DNA of 57,043 bases from assembly GCA_945875545.1 (NCBI GenBank), contig CAMCKZ010000010.1:1-57043 (forward strand), written 5' to 3'. A program made the position numbers and the translations under genes. Origin of the DNA: Polyangium aurulentum. GTDB lineage: Bacteria > Myxococcota_A > Polyangia > Polyangiales > Polyangiaceae. The notes beneath the pieces were generated by a model that had not been told where the DNA came from, did not search any database, and saw only the letters and a program-made list of their open reading frames with translations. Positions 45,418 through 54,614 of the stretch are shown here, in pieces. Positions within the stretch are counted from its first letter, which is position 1, and every line of letters starts with the position of its first letter.

Positions 45418-45701
45418 GAACGAACGTCTCCCTAAAAAAGGCCGGCGCGGCCCGCCGGCATGTGGTCCGCATCGTCGCCTTCGCGCGCGCCTCGCGCAAG
45501 CCTCATCACAAACCTCACCGCCGATTACACGAACGCGACTGCGTGCACAATACATGCGCACAAAAAGAAGCGCGTCCACTGTTGCGGTGCGCGTCTTACT
45601 TCGCTATGCGACGGCCAAGTCAAGACTGCGGGCTCCTCTGCGTCGGCCTCTGCCACTGCCTCTGCCATCGCCGCTGCGAATGGCCTGGGGCTTTGAGAGC
45701 G
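45418..45701. other. Divergent intergenic region, Mla operon / SNF2
   Basis: This 284-bp gap should hold promoters for both directions. It contains a TGYA-N3-TRCA site (45544-45554), the only copy outside a gene, and an imperfect CTCTGCC repeat (about 45635-45672) shortly before the SNF2 start. A clear -35/-10 pair was not seen. Confidence 0.6.
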
Positions 45702-48653
45702 ATGCCGGGCCCGCGTCGGAAGAGAGAGGCAACGTTGTCCTCGCGTCGGTCCAAGGGTAAGTACAAACACGGTCGCATCGGGTTCGTCATTGAGGCTGCG
45801 CCGAGCGCGCTCGCGCGGCCCGGGCTGAAGGGCGGCGGCGTCGACGACTGGGCACCTGAAACCGTGCCGAACCCGGGCCTTGACCTGGAATTTCGCGTGC
45901 AAGCGCGCGGCCGCGCCATGGCCGTGCACATCATTGATCCGACGACGCGGCAGCCTTTTTTGCCCTCCGAAGCGCTTGCAACCCTCGACGAACACCCCAC
46001 CGGTGACCGCGACGCCGTTCGTCATTTGACGAGGTTTGAAAAGCCCGGGCAGAAGAGGCCCACGGTGGAACTTGAGGGTGGCGAGGCCGCCGAGTTGATG
46101 CCGTACTTGCGCGGACGCAAGGTTGTTCTCGAGCCGCAGATGCTCATTTTGAAGTGGTCCGATGACTTCCTTCGCCCTGCATTTGACCTGGAAATGGACC
46201 CTACGGGCGAAACAGTCAGGGTGCGCGCGAGCTTCACGCGCCAGGGCGATTCGCGGCGGATCCCCATCGCCGCGGGGGCATCTTTTGAAGGGCAGCCCGG
46301 TTGGCACATCGACGCCGAGGGCGTGGCTCACCCCATCGATCGGCGCGTGTCTCCCGCGGCCCTTCGCCGCCTCGTCAAGCAGCCCATGATTTCAGAACCG
46401 GTGGGCGAACTCACCGCACTTATTTCGCAAGGGCTGCCCAAGGTTGCACTGGCTCTTGGAGCGGATCTACCTGAACTTTCCCAGGTCGCAGACGTCGTTG
46501 ACATGACGCCAGGTTTTCGCGTCGTGGCCGACGGCTCCCTCGCCGAAGTGTTTGTTTCTCTCTTCGCCGATTACGACGGCCACGAGCTCTCCGTGAGCAC
46601 GGTGGGCATGAGCAAGCCGGTCCTCGTGCTGCCGCCGGGGCAAGGCTCTCGGAGGGCGCGGTGCATCCGCGCTGACATCGCCGCGCAACAAGGTGCTGCC
46701 AACATTTTGCGCGACCTCGGCCTCGTCAGCGAAGAGGGCGGAAATCGATTTATGGGGCGCGGCGACGACGCCATTCAGTTTTGGACCGAAGGCCTTGGCG
46801 CCCTGCCCGAAGACTGGGATCTCTACACGCCCGAAGACCTCGTCGACGTCCAACTTCGCGACGAACACCTCGGGGCGCAGGCCCGCGTCGCAAGCGGCAT
46901 GGACTGGCTGTCGCTGCGCCTTAGCTTTCAAAGCGAGGGCATCGCAGTGGCCCCCGATGTGCTCGCCCGCGCCTTGGCCGATGGTCGCCGATTTGTTCGA
47001 CTGACCGACGGCTCGTTCGCTCGCATCGACGGCGAAAAGGTTCGCGAGGTTCTCTCGCGCCAAGCCGAAATTCTCGCAACCAGCGGAAATACCGGCAAAT
47101 TCGGCCTCTCGCAAGCAGGCCGGCTGCAAGAACTTCTGGACCACGTGGGCCGCTCGCAAGTTTCTGACGAGACCAAACAGCTCTTCGCCAAGCTTCGCAG
47201 CATCGACGAAATCAAGGGAGCGAAGAAGCCTCGCACGGTGAAGGCCCAGCTGCGGCCGTACCAAGAGCAGGGGTTTCAGTGGCTCTCGTTCCTCCACGAA
47301 ATCGGCTCCGGCGGCGTGCTCGCCGACGACATGGGGCTAGGAAAAACCCTGCAAGCCATTTGCCTTCTCGCGGCCGTCAAATCCGCCGACGACAAGAGCG
47401 GCACGCCGTTTCGCATTCTCATTATCGCGCCCACGAGCGTGACGACCAACTGGGTGCGCGAGTTTGAAAAGTTCGCGCCGTCGATGAAAGTACACCTGTG
47501 GCACGGCTCCGATCGGCACTCGGACAAAGAGGCGATGGAGAAGGCTGAAATCGTCATTACGTCGTATGCGCTCATGCGCCGCGACGAGGGCGTGCTCGGC
47601 CAAGCGCAATGGCGCTACGCGATTTTGGACGAAGCGCAGGCCATCAAAAATCCCCATTCGGCCACGGCAAAAGCAGCAAAAAAGCTTAACGCCCAGCGTC
47701 GCTTGGCCCTCAGCGGTACACCCATCGAGAATCGTTTGTCGGAGATCTGGAGCATCTTTGACTTCGTGTGTCCTGGGCTCCTCGGCCCCCTCGACAGGTT
47801 CGAAGAGCGCTACTCGCGCCCCATCGACAACGGCGATCGCAAGGCCGCAGCCCGCCTGCGCGCGACGATTCATCCGTTTATTCTGCGACGCACCAAACCC
47901 GAAGTGGCCAAAGATCTTCCCGAGAAAATCGAGATCGATCACGTGTGCGAACTCACCGGTGAACAACATGCACTCTACCAGCAAGTGCTGAAAGAGGTTC
48001 GCACGCAGATCATGGGCGAGGTCGAGAAGAACGGCGTCGGAAAGAGCCAAATTCAAATACTCGCCGCCCTCACAAAACTGAGGCAAGCGGCTTGCGATCC
48101 GCGTCTTCTCGGCCTGCCACGCACCTTCGAAGACGACGACTCGGGCAAGCTCATGGCCCTGCGCGATCTTCTTCAAACGAGCATCGCGGGCGGTCACCGC
48201 GTGCTGGTCTTCAGCCAGTTTGTCACCATGCTCCAGCTCGTGAAGCAGGCCCTCGACGAAGACCAAATCGCGTACGAATACCTCGACGGCTCGACCAAAG
48301 ATCGCCAATCCGTCGTCGACCGCTTTCAAAAAGATGGCGGGTGCCCGGTCTTTTTGATCTCCCTCAAGGCCGGCGGCTCGGGTCTCAATCTCACCGCCGC
48401 CGACACGGTCATTCACTTCGACCCATGGTGGAATCCCGCCGTCGAAGACCAGGCCACCGACCGCGCGCACCGCATTGGTCAAACGAAGGTCGTCACCATG
48501 TACCGGCTCATCGCCAAGGGCACGATCGAAGAGAAAATGCTCGAACTCGGAGCAAAAAAGCGCGATCTGGTGTCGAGCGTTCTGACGGAAGATGAAGGCG
48601 GCGCAAAGAAGCTCACGAAGGCCGACATCGAAGACCTTTTCCGGCTCGATTAG
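45702..48653 (+). CDS. SNF2-family DEAD/DEAH-box helicase-like ATPase
   Basis: 983 aa from ATG 45702 (preceded by GAGAGC). The C-terminal half is a SWI2/SNF2 motor: DDMGLGKT (about 542-549), DEAQAIKNP (643-651), LSGTPIENRLSE, and RAHRIGQTK (about 921-929). The N-terminal half (1-480) is the poorly defined region common to bacterial SNF2 proteins (RapA/HepA-like relatives), possibly contacting nucleic acid or RNA polymerase. The open frame upstream of 45702 has no family sense. Its stop overlaps the stop of the convergent permease gene. Confidence 0.94.
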   Translation: MPGPRRKREATLSSRRSKGKYKHGRIGFVIEAAPSALARPGLKGGGVDDWAPETVPNPGLDLEFRVQARGRAMAVHIIDPTTRQPFLPSEALATLDEHPTGDRDAVRHLTRFEKPGQKRPTVELEGGEAAELMPYLRGRKVVLEPQMLILKWSDDFLRPAFDLEMDPTGETVRVRASFTRQGDSRRIPIAAGASFEGQPGWHIDAEGVAHPIDRRVSPAALRRLVKQPMISEPVGELTALISQGLPKVALALGADLPELSQVADVVDMTPGFRVVADGSLAEVFVSLFADYDGHELSVSTVGMSKPVLVLPPGQGSRRARCIRADIAAQQGAANILRDLGLVSEEGGNRFMGRGDDAIQFWTEGLGALPEDWDLYTPEDLVDVQLRDEHLGAQARVASGMDWLSLRLSFQSEGIAVAPDVLARALADGRRFVRLTDGSFARIDGEKVREVLSRQAEILATSGNTGKFGLSQAGRLQELLDHVGRSQVSDETKQLFAKLRSIDEIKGAKKPRTVKAQLRPYQEQGFQWLSFLHEIGSGGVLADDMGLGKTLQAICLLAAVKSADDKSGTPFRILIIAPTSVTTNWVREFEKFAPSMKVHLWHGSDRHSDKEAMEKAEIVITSYALMRRDEGVLGQAQWRYAILDEAQAIKNPHSATAKAAKKLNAQRRLALSGTPIENRLSEIWSIFDFVCPGLLGPLDRFEERYSRPIDNGDRKAAARLRATIHPFILRRTKPEVAKDLPEKIEIDHVCELTGEQHALYQQVLKEVRTQIMGEVEKNGVGKSQIQILAALTKLRQAACDPRLLGLPRTFEDDDSGKLMALRDLLQTSIAGGHRVLVFSQFVTMLQLVKQALDEDQIAYEYLDGSTKDRQSVVDRFQKDGGCPVFLISLKAGGSGLNLTAADTVIHFDPWWNPAVEDQATDRAHRIGQTKVVTMYRLIAKGTIEEKMLELGAKKRDLVSSVLTEDEGGAKKLTKADIEDLFRLD

Positions 48654-49495
48654 CGTCCCTCACGCCCCTCACGCCTGCCGTAACGAAGAGCCCCGAGGGC
48701 CACCAAACTAACCGCGGCGGTCAACCCCGCGGCGCCCGCCCCGAGAGTTTTTGCCGCGGTGCCGCAGGCCATCACGAGGACCAGATTCGCGAAGGCCGAG
48801 CGAAGGGTCGAAACCGCGATTCGTGACGACAAAGAGAATCCGATCGCGGTGCCCCAAAGCGACGCCAGCACGAGGGGCAACGCAAGTTCCACAGGAATAA
48901 GCCGAAGCGCGGGACTCGCCAGCGCCCCGGCGGTCGACTGAAGGGCCAAGACCGCGAGGGAGGTTCCGATGGCGCGCCGAAGCTCCAAACCGCCAAGCAT
49001 CGTGAGCGCGGGAACCACGAGGAAACCCCCGCCCGCGCCCACAAGCCCGCTCATGGTTCCAATCACCGCCGCCGCACCGAGCAGCCTCGCGGTGGCACCC
49101 TTCGAACGCGCAGGAGGCGACCCCGGTGAGGCGTCTGCGCCAGCCGCGCGCCCGCGTTTCATGGCGATCGCGGTCGTGACCATGAGGGCAATGAAGGCCG
49201 CGAGCAGGGCGCGGATCGGAACGTGCGGCGAGACGCGCCCGCCGAACACCGCGCCGCTCATTCCCACCGCGCCAAAGGCCGCTGCGAGGCCCATGTCGAC
49301 GTTCCGCCGGGTTGCGTGGAGGACCGCGCCAACGAGCGCTCCAAGGCCCACCAGGGCCAAGGAAAAGGCCATGGCGACCCGGGGCTCCAGGTCGAGGAGC
49401 TGCACGAGCAGGGGCATGGCCAAGATCGAGCCCCCGCCCCCGAGCAGCCCCACAACGAGGCCCACGGCGAACATGGCGATGACCGCGAGCTGCAT
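48650..49495 (-). CDS. TauE/SafE family sulfite exporter-like permease
   Basis: 281 aa, hydrophobic throughout, with two homologous halves, each with a Gly-rich start (VGLVVGLLGGGGSILAMPLL and GTMSGLVGAGGGFLVVPAL). Seven to eight membrane helices are expected. The family exports organic or sulfur anions. Its TAA stop overlaps the SNF2 TAG stop by two to three bases. A perfect palindrome lies 18 bp upstream of its start. Confidence 0.92.
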   Translation of the reverse strand: MQLAVIAMFAVGLVVGLLGGGGSILAMPLLVQLLDLEPRVAMAFSLALVGLGALVGAVLHATRRNVDMGLAAAFGAVGMSGAVFGGRVSPHVPIRALLAAFIALMVTTAIAMKRGRAAGADASPGSPPARSKGATARLLGAAAVIGTMSGLVGAGGGFLVVPALTMLGGLELRRAIGTSLAVLALQSTAGALASPALRLIPVELALPLVLASLWGTAIGFSLSSRIAVSTLRSAFANLVLVMACGTAAKTLGAGAAGLTAAVSLVALGALRYGRREGREGR

Positions 49496-49512
49496 GCAAT
49501 CCGCCCTAGCGC

Positions 49513-49536
49513 GCTTTTTCGGATTGCGGAAAAAGC
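49513..49536. promoter_or_regulatory. Palindrome upstream of the TauE-type gene
   Basis: GCTTTTTC (49513-49520) and GAAAAAGC (49529-49536) are perfect inverted repeats with an eight-base spacer, 18 bp from the permease ATG. The size fits an operator for a dimeric regulator. A terminator from the other side is possible but no gene ends there. Confidence 0.45.
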
Positions 49537-49589
49537 CTACTGATTCATGGATATGACGCGGGATCGACCCATTTGATTGGCGAATTACC

Positions 49590-49662
49590 TTGACATTTCA
49601 GTAGGGCACGCCGGGTTTGCCGGCATGAATCTAGCGCGGTGACCTCTATGGAATCGCGCTAG
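49590..49662 (+). promoter_or_regulatory. kup upstream region: TTGACA and two hairpins
   Basis: TTGACA at 49590-49595 looks like a -35 element, but no good -10 box follows. Two perfect hairpins come next: GCCGG/CCGGC (49610-49624) and CTAGCGCG/CGCGCTAG (49631-49662, 16-base loop), the second ending 15 bp before the kup ATG. They could form a leader-RNA control structure. No known riboswitch consensus was recognised. Confidence 0.4.
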
Positions 49663-49677
49663 CCTGGGCGGCCGCCA

Positions 49678-51627
49678 ATGGATTCATTGCCAAAACACGG
49701 GCCCATCAATTCGCTTGTCCCTGCAGCGCCCACGGCCCATGGCCCACCCCCGCCGGAGGGCATCAGCGCCCAAGTGCCCCTCGCTCTCGGCGCCTTGGGC
49801 GTGGTCTACGGCGACATCGGAACGTCACCGCTCTACACATTGTCGGCGTGCTTTAACGAAGAGTCGGGCCTCCACCGCGACCCGGCGAGTGTTCTAGGCG
49901 TGCTTTCGCTCGTGTTTTGGTCGCTGACCTTCGTCGTCGTGGTCAAATATTTGAGCTTCATCATGCGCGCCGACAACCGCGGTGAAGGCGGCATTCTCGC
50001 CCTCCTCGCGCTGACCTCCCGCACAACCAGTCGCTCGCCGCGCGCCGCCACCGTGCTCACGGTCTTTGGGCTTTTCGGGGCAGCGCTTCTCTACGGCGAC
50101 GGCGTGATCACTCCTGCCATTTCGGTGCTCTCGGCGATGGAGGGTTTGCGCATCGTCACCCATTCCTTCGATCCGTTCATTGTGCCCCTCACGGCCCTCG
50201 TTCTTGTGGGCCTTTTTATGGTTCAAAAACACGGCACCGAACGCATGGGATCGATCTTCGGTCCTGCCATGCTCGTGTGGTTCATCATGCTGGCAGCCCT
50301 GGGAATTCCGGCGATTGCGCGCGTTCCGAGCGTGCTCTTGGCCGTCGATCCCCGCTACGGCGCGAGCCTCATTCTGCACCACGGCACCGCGGGATTTCTC
50401 GTCCTCGGGTCGGTGGTTCTCTGCATCACCGGAGGCGAGGCTCTCTACGCGGACATGGGGCATTTCGGCAAAGGCCCCATCCGGCTTGCCTGGTATTCCG
50501 TTGTATTTCCGTGCCTACTCTTGAACTACTTCGGTCAAGGCGCGCTTCTCATTGAGGGCGGCTCGGCGGTCAAAAATCCCTTTTTCGAACTGGTACCCGG
50601 GGTGCTCCTCGTGCCTGCCATTTGCATCGCGACGCTCGCCACGATCATCGCGTCGCAGGCGCTGATCAGCGGGGCGTACTCGCTCACCCAGCAGGCGGTG
50701 CAGCTCGGGTTTTGTCCCCGGGTCACCATCGTTCACACGTCGGGCAAGGCCGAGGGCCAAATCTACATTCCCGAGGTCAACACGCTGCTCATGGTTTCCT
50801 GCGTTTTGCTGGTATTTAGCTTCAAAGCGTCGTCGGCGCTCGAGGCCGCCTACGGCATTGCGGTGACGGGAACCATGGCCATCACGTCGGTACTTTTCTT
50901 CGTCGTGGCCCGGGAGCGATGGGGCTGGCCCTTCATGAAGGCGTTCGGGTTGGTCGCCCTTTTCTTGCTCTTCGACGTGGCGTTCTTTGCCGCCAACCTC
51001 ACCAAGTTTTCGCACGGCGGCTGGTTTCCAATCGCGGTGGCCATCGCCGTGTTCACCGTGATGGCTACGTGGAAGCAGGGCCGGTCGCTCCTCGCCAAAC
51101 ATTTGGCCCAGACCGTGCTCGAACTCCCCCTCTTTCTTGCGGAACTCGAGACCACAAGTCCCCATCGCGTCAAGGGTGCAGCGGTCTTTCTGACGTCGAG
51201 CCCGAACGGCGTTCCGCCAGTACTTTTGCACCACTACAAGCACAACAAGGTGCTCCATCAACAGGTGGTCCTGCTGTCGATTTCGACGCTCCACGTGCCC
51301 GAAGTTCGCAACCCCCGCGAACGCATCGAGAGCGAAGAACTGGGCCACGGTTTCTACCGCGTGCAGGCCTGCTTCGGCTTCGCCCAGACCCCAAACGTTC
51401 CCGAAATTCTCGACCAGTGCCGGGCCTTCAAACTCCTGCCCACGCTCTCGCGCGACGTCAGCTATTTTCTCGGCCGCGAAACCCTCGTGCTCACCGGCAA
51501 GAGCCCGATGGCACCGTGGCGAAAACGGCTCTTTTCATTCCTCTCGCGCAACGCCCAATCCGCCACCGCGTTCTTCGGAATTCCGCCGAACCGCGTCGTC
51601 GAACTGGGCACCCAAGTCGAGCTTTGA
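49678..51627 (+). CDS. kup: Kup-family potassium transporter
   Basis: 649 aa, about twelve membrane helices, with the family signature LGVVYGDIGTSPLYTL near residue 40, then ADNRGEGGILALLAL and YGDGVITPAISVLSA. The soluble C-terminal domain (about 470-649) is present, so it is full length. It takes up potassium, usually with protons. It is preceded by two hairpins in its leader and convergent with the FIST gene. Confidence 0.96.
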   Translation: MDSLPKHGPINSLVPAAPTAHGPPPPEGISAQVPLALGALGVVYGDIGTSPLYTLSACFNEESGLHRDPASVLGVLSLVFWSLTFVVVVKYLSFIMRADNRGEGGILALLALTSRTTSRSPRAATVLTVFGLFGAALLYGDGVITPAISVLSAMEGLRIVTHSFDPFIVPLTALVLVGLFMVQKHGTERMGSIFGPAMLVWFIMLAALGIPAIARVPSVLLAVDPRYGASLILHHGTAGFLVLGSVVLCITGGEALYADMGHFGKGPIRLAWYSVVFPCLLLNYFGQGALLIEGGSAVKNPFFELVPGVLLVPAICIATLATIIASQALISGAYSLTQQAVQLGFCPRVTIVHTSGKAEGQIYIPEVNTLLMVSCVLLVFSFKASSALEAAYGIAVTGTMAITSVLFFVVARERWGWPFMKAFGLVALFLLFDVAFFAANLTKFSHGGWFPIAVAIAVFTVMATWKQGRSLLAKHLAQTVLELPLFLAELETTSPHRVKGAAVFLTSSPNGVPPVLLHHYKHNKVLHQQVVLLSISTLHVPEVRNPRERIESEELGHGFYRVQACFGFAQTPNVPEILDQCRAFKLLPTLSRDVSYFLGRETLVLTGKSPMAPWRKRLFSFLSRNAQSATAFFGIPPNRVVELGTQVEL

Positions 51628-51629
51628 AC

Positions 51630-51646
51630 CGCGGGCGAGCCCCGCG
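51630..51646. terminator. Short GC hairpin between convergent kup and FIST genes
   Basis: CGCGGG (51630-51635) and CCCGCG (51641-51646) pair around a five-base loop, three bases after the kup stop. No T-run follows, so it is a weak candidate terminator. Confidence 0.35.
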
Positions 51647-51688
51647 CTGGCAGCAAACTGAACGCCGTTCACCAGCGTATTTGCACCG

Positions 51689-52930
51689 TCACCCGAATGC
51701 GAGTGCCACAACACTGTAGTTGTTGCATCGGAGCCCGATGCCCGCGGCCTCGCCCTGTTCGCCGTGGCAATAGAAGCCCGCAAGGGCCGCCTTCGCGCGA
51801 AGGTTGACGAAGGTGTCGGCCAGTCGGCGGTCGAGGACCATCTTGCGGCCCGCACACTCGAGCAACAGGCAACCCTGGGCCGGTGCGCCGAGCTTCTCGA
51901 TCGCGGTGCCCATCGCTCGCTCGGTGGCGGCGACGTAGGCCGCTTCGTCGCGCTTCATGAACTCAAGTTCCGTGCCCACGGGCATGGGCGTGAAAAACTC
52001 GATCGAGCCGTCGTCGTGGATAAGTTTCGGAATGATGATGGGCGGCGTGCCCTTGGAACTCGGTTCGCCGAAGGGATTGCGCAGCGTGTGCTGGTAGAAC
52101 GGAAGCTCCTCGAGCATCTTCTTTGGGGTCATGCCGAGCGACTGACCAAACGACGCGAATTTCTTGGGAAGAAAGCTCCCGACCTTCAGGACCGAGATGC
52201 CTTTCGTCAGTTCTTTTTCCGTCGTGCCGAGGAGCTCCGCGTAACGCCGCACGGCCTTCTGCCCGTCGAGTTCGTGCACGTGGTTGCCCTTCGATGCGGT
52301 CACGCGCAGCTTGGTGCCCGCGGTGCGGTAGCCGTGTTCGAGGCTCGAGGCGATGGGACGATCCGTCGTGATGATCATCGCGCCGATGGCGTCGTTCGAG
52401 GCGCGGCCATCGGCGAGAACCTGGCTTGAAAGAAATTTCAGCCCGTCGCCGGCAGACCCGCCGACGATGATGGCATTGGGAAATGCCTGCTGAATCACAG
52501 GAAATGCGCGGTGCTCAAACCCGCTTTCTTGAACCGTGAAGCCCACGGTGTGCACGACGATCAGCGTGTATTTGCCCGGGCCCTTTTTGGCCTCAAGTTG
52601 CCGTGCGAGATCGCGGGCGGCGGCCTCGGGCTCCTTCATGACCCCGCGCGCGAGGGCTGTGCCCGCGTGAAAGCCCTCGGCCATCGCCGCCAAAACAACG
52701 ATGGAACCTTCGTGCGGGCCCTCCGCATTGATCTCTCCGCTCGTGGAACAGCCGAGCACGGGCACAGCGCCCCAGGCCCCGCGCAGCACGCCTTCGACAA
52801 CACCGAGATCGTGCTTTTGGTCCGCATAAACCAGGGCAAAAGCTACTTTGTTGCCAATCGCGCTCGCGACCTCGCGGGCCGCCTGCTGCGTGTCGTTGCG
52901 CGAAGAAATGGCCGATGTGAACTCGCTCAT
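51689..52930 (-). CDS. FIST domain sensor protein
   Basis: 413 aa. The N-terminal FIST region (about 30-225) has VPVLGCSTSGEINAEG and AIIVGGSAGDGLKF. The FIST_C region (about 245-400) ends near CLLLECAGRKMVLDRR. FIST proteins are thought to sense small molecules and are often linked to signalling partners. Here it is the last gene after an HD-GYP regulator and a histidine kinase (64 bp gap), so it probably feeds into that pathway. Confidence 0.88.
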   Translation of the reverse strand: MSEFTSAISSRNDTQQAAREVASAIGNKVAFALVYADQKHDLGVVEGVLRGAWGAVPVLGCSTSGEINAEGPHEGSIVVLAAMAEGFHAGTALARGVMKEPEAAARDLARQLEAKKGPGKYTLIVVHTVGFTVQESGFEHRAFPVIQQAFPNAIIVGGSAGDGLKFLSSQVLADGRASNDAIGAMIITTDRPIASSLEHGYRTAGTKLRVTASKGNHVHELDGQKAVRRYAELLGTTEKELTKGISVLKVGSFLPKKFASFGQSLGMTPKKMLEELPFYQHTLRNPFGEPSSKGTPPIIIPKLIHDDGSIEFFTPMPVGTELEFMKRDEAAYVAATERAMGTAIEKLGAPAQGCLLLECAGRKMVLDRRLADTFVNLRAKAALAGFYCHGEQGEAAGIGLRCNNYSVVALAFG

Positions 52931-52994
52931 GGGGCGAGGTTACCGCGCCCCTCCGTCACGCGTCATCACCTGCGATGCGCCCATGGCATTTTCG

Positions 52995-54614
52995 TCACGC
53001 GGGAGGAGCGAGAAGCACGGAGCGTCGCCGGTGTTCCCGCGCCGCCACTTGCAAAAATACGCGACCGTCCATTTCGGGCTCGAGCCAGGCTTCGACACCC
53101 GCCGAGGCCCAGCTGCCTGAACCCGGAAATGCGGGCTGGGCCCCAAAGGCCAAAACGGCGACGCGCGAACCGTACCCATGGGTGCGCACCGTCAAGACGA
53201 CGCGAGCCAAATCTTCAGGCGAAACGCTGGCCGCAAGCACGACGATGTCGATGGGACCGGCGGCCGCAAGTCGCTCCAGCGAACTCTCAACGGACAGCAC
53301 GTGGGCGTCGGCGCCGCGCAGTTCCATGAGGTCTCGGTAGGCATCGAGCTCCGCGTGTTTACCCGTGAGGACTACACGCAATCCGGCCAAGTTCGACGGG
53401 GTCGAGAGCGCCCGAAGGGACGGCGAAAGTATCGACGTGCTCGCGGGCTGCGACGAAATCGGCACGCGTATGGAGAACCGGCTACCGCTGCCCACCGTGG
53501 AGGTGCACTCAATGCGGGCCCCGTGGAGGGCTACCACCCGGGCGACCAGCGCAAGCCCCAGGCCGAGCCCATTTTTTGCCCGCGAGACACTGCCGTCTAC
53601 TTGCATAAATGGCTGAAAAATCCCTTGGCGATCGCGTTCATCGATGCCCACTCCCGTGTCTTCCACCGCGAAGACCAAGGTGCCTTCTTGGGGCATGGCA
53701 GACACGCGCACCTGCCCTCCCGCGGGCGTGTACTTGATGGCGTTATCAATCAGTTCGAAAAGGGCGCGCGTAAATCGACGGCGGTCAACGTCAATGGTGC
53801 AGTCTGCACCTACCGTGATCGAGAGCTCGACCTGTGCGCATTGCGCCTTGGCCTTCACCAGCTCCACGGCGTCAAGAGCCACCCTTGAAGCGAGGCACAG
53901 CTCGCGGCGAAGCTCAGAAGAACCCCCTTCGAGCTTGGTGAGATCGAGGATGCCGTTGATGCAACCGAGCTGCTGGTGCGCGGCCTCAAGGGCGGCGCGC
54001 AGCGGCCTTTGCACACCCTCGGAAACCGCACCAAACGCGCCTTCCAGCACGGTTTCCACGAGGCCGAGAATGGTGTGCAGCGGAGTTCTGAGCTCGTGAC
54101 TTGTCGATGCCAAAAACTCATCGCGGAGCTTAAGCGCCTGCGCCAGATCGCGGTTGGACTCACGCAATTCAGCCTCGAGTTTGGCGCGTTCGTCGTCGCC
54201 CGCGCGTTGCTTGGCAACCGTGTCGCCTAGGCGGCGACCATTCAGGTAGCTCTCGGTGCCCTCGTCGGTCACGTCGCGCAAGACGAGAATCGCGCGTTCA
54301 CCGAAACGATACGCGGCAACCCGCGAGGTGCGCAGACCGGCCACATGCCTCACCGCGTGCAGCGTTTCGAGGGACGATGAGCCGAGTTCGAGAAACCATT
54401 TTTCCCAGGAAATAGCCCCGTCAAATGCGGGAAGCAGCCGGGCCACGGGCGCCCCAATCAGCGCCGCGTAACCGACGCCGCACAGGCTCTCCATCGCTGC
54501 ACTCGCGGCGATCACGTGGCCATCGTGGCCGACAATAAGAACGGGGGTTGGCCATGCGCCAATCAGCAACCGCGCCGTGTCCGCATCGAGCTCGCCCCAT
54601 GGACCGCCGCTCAT
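52995..54614 (-). CDS. PAS-domain histidine kinase with degenerate receiver
   Basis: 539 aa, starting at ATG 54614, which overlaps the HD-GYP stop (ATGA). PAS-like domain about 15-115; coiled linker; HisKA with phospho-His173 in STSHELRTPL; HATPase with N-box Asn291, G1 DTGVGID (319-325) and GLGLGLA (349-355). Residues about 410-535 look like a receiver, but the phospho-acceptor aspartate is absent (DIVVLAASVS). No membrane segment is seen, so it is cytosolic. One TGYA-N3-TRCA site at 53798. Confidence 0.93.
   Translation of the reverse strand: MSGGPWGELDADTARLLIGAWPTPVLIVGHDGHVIAASAAMESLCGVGYAALIGAPVARLLPAFDGAISWEKWFLELGSSSLETLHAVRHVAGLRTSRVAAYRFGERAILVLRDVTDEGTESYLNGRRLGDTVAKQRAGDDERAKLEAELRESNRDLAQALKLRDEFLASTSHELRTPLHTILGLVETVLEGAFGAVSEGVQRPLRAALEAAHQQLGCINGILDLTKLEGGSSELRRELCLASRVALDAVELVKAKAQCAQVELSITVGADCTIDVDRRRFTRALFELIDNAIKYTPAGGQVRVSAMPQEGTLVFAVEDTGVGIDERDRQGIFQPFMQVDGSVSRAKNGLGLGLALVARVVALHGARIECTSTVGSGSRFSIRVPISSQPASTSILSPSLRALSTPSNLAGLRVVLTGKHAELDAYRDLMELRGADAHVLSVESSLERLAAAGPIDIVVLAASVSPEDLARVVLTVRTHGYGSRVAVLAFGAQPAFPGSGSWASAGVEAWLEPEMDGRVFLQVAAREHRRRSVLLAPPA

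Noticed and set aside
1711-54415. Recurrent word CTGGAAAT/CTGGTAAAT/CTGGAATTT
   Set aside because: About a dozen copies were noticed, but most are in the frame CTG GAA AT(C/G) or TTT (Leu-Glu-Ile/Met/Phe), so peptide and codon choice may explain them; the evidence is far weaker than for TGYA-N3-TRCA.
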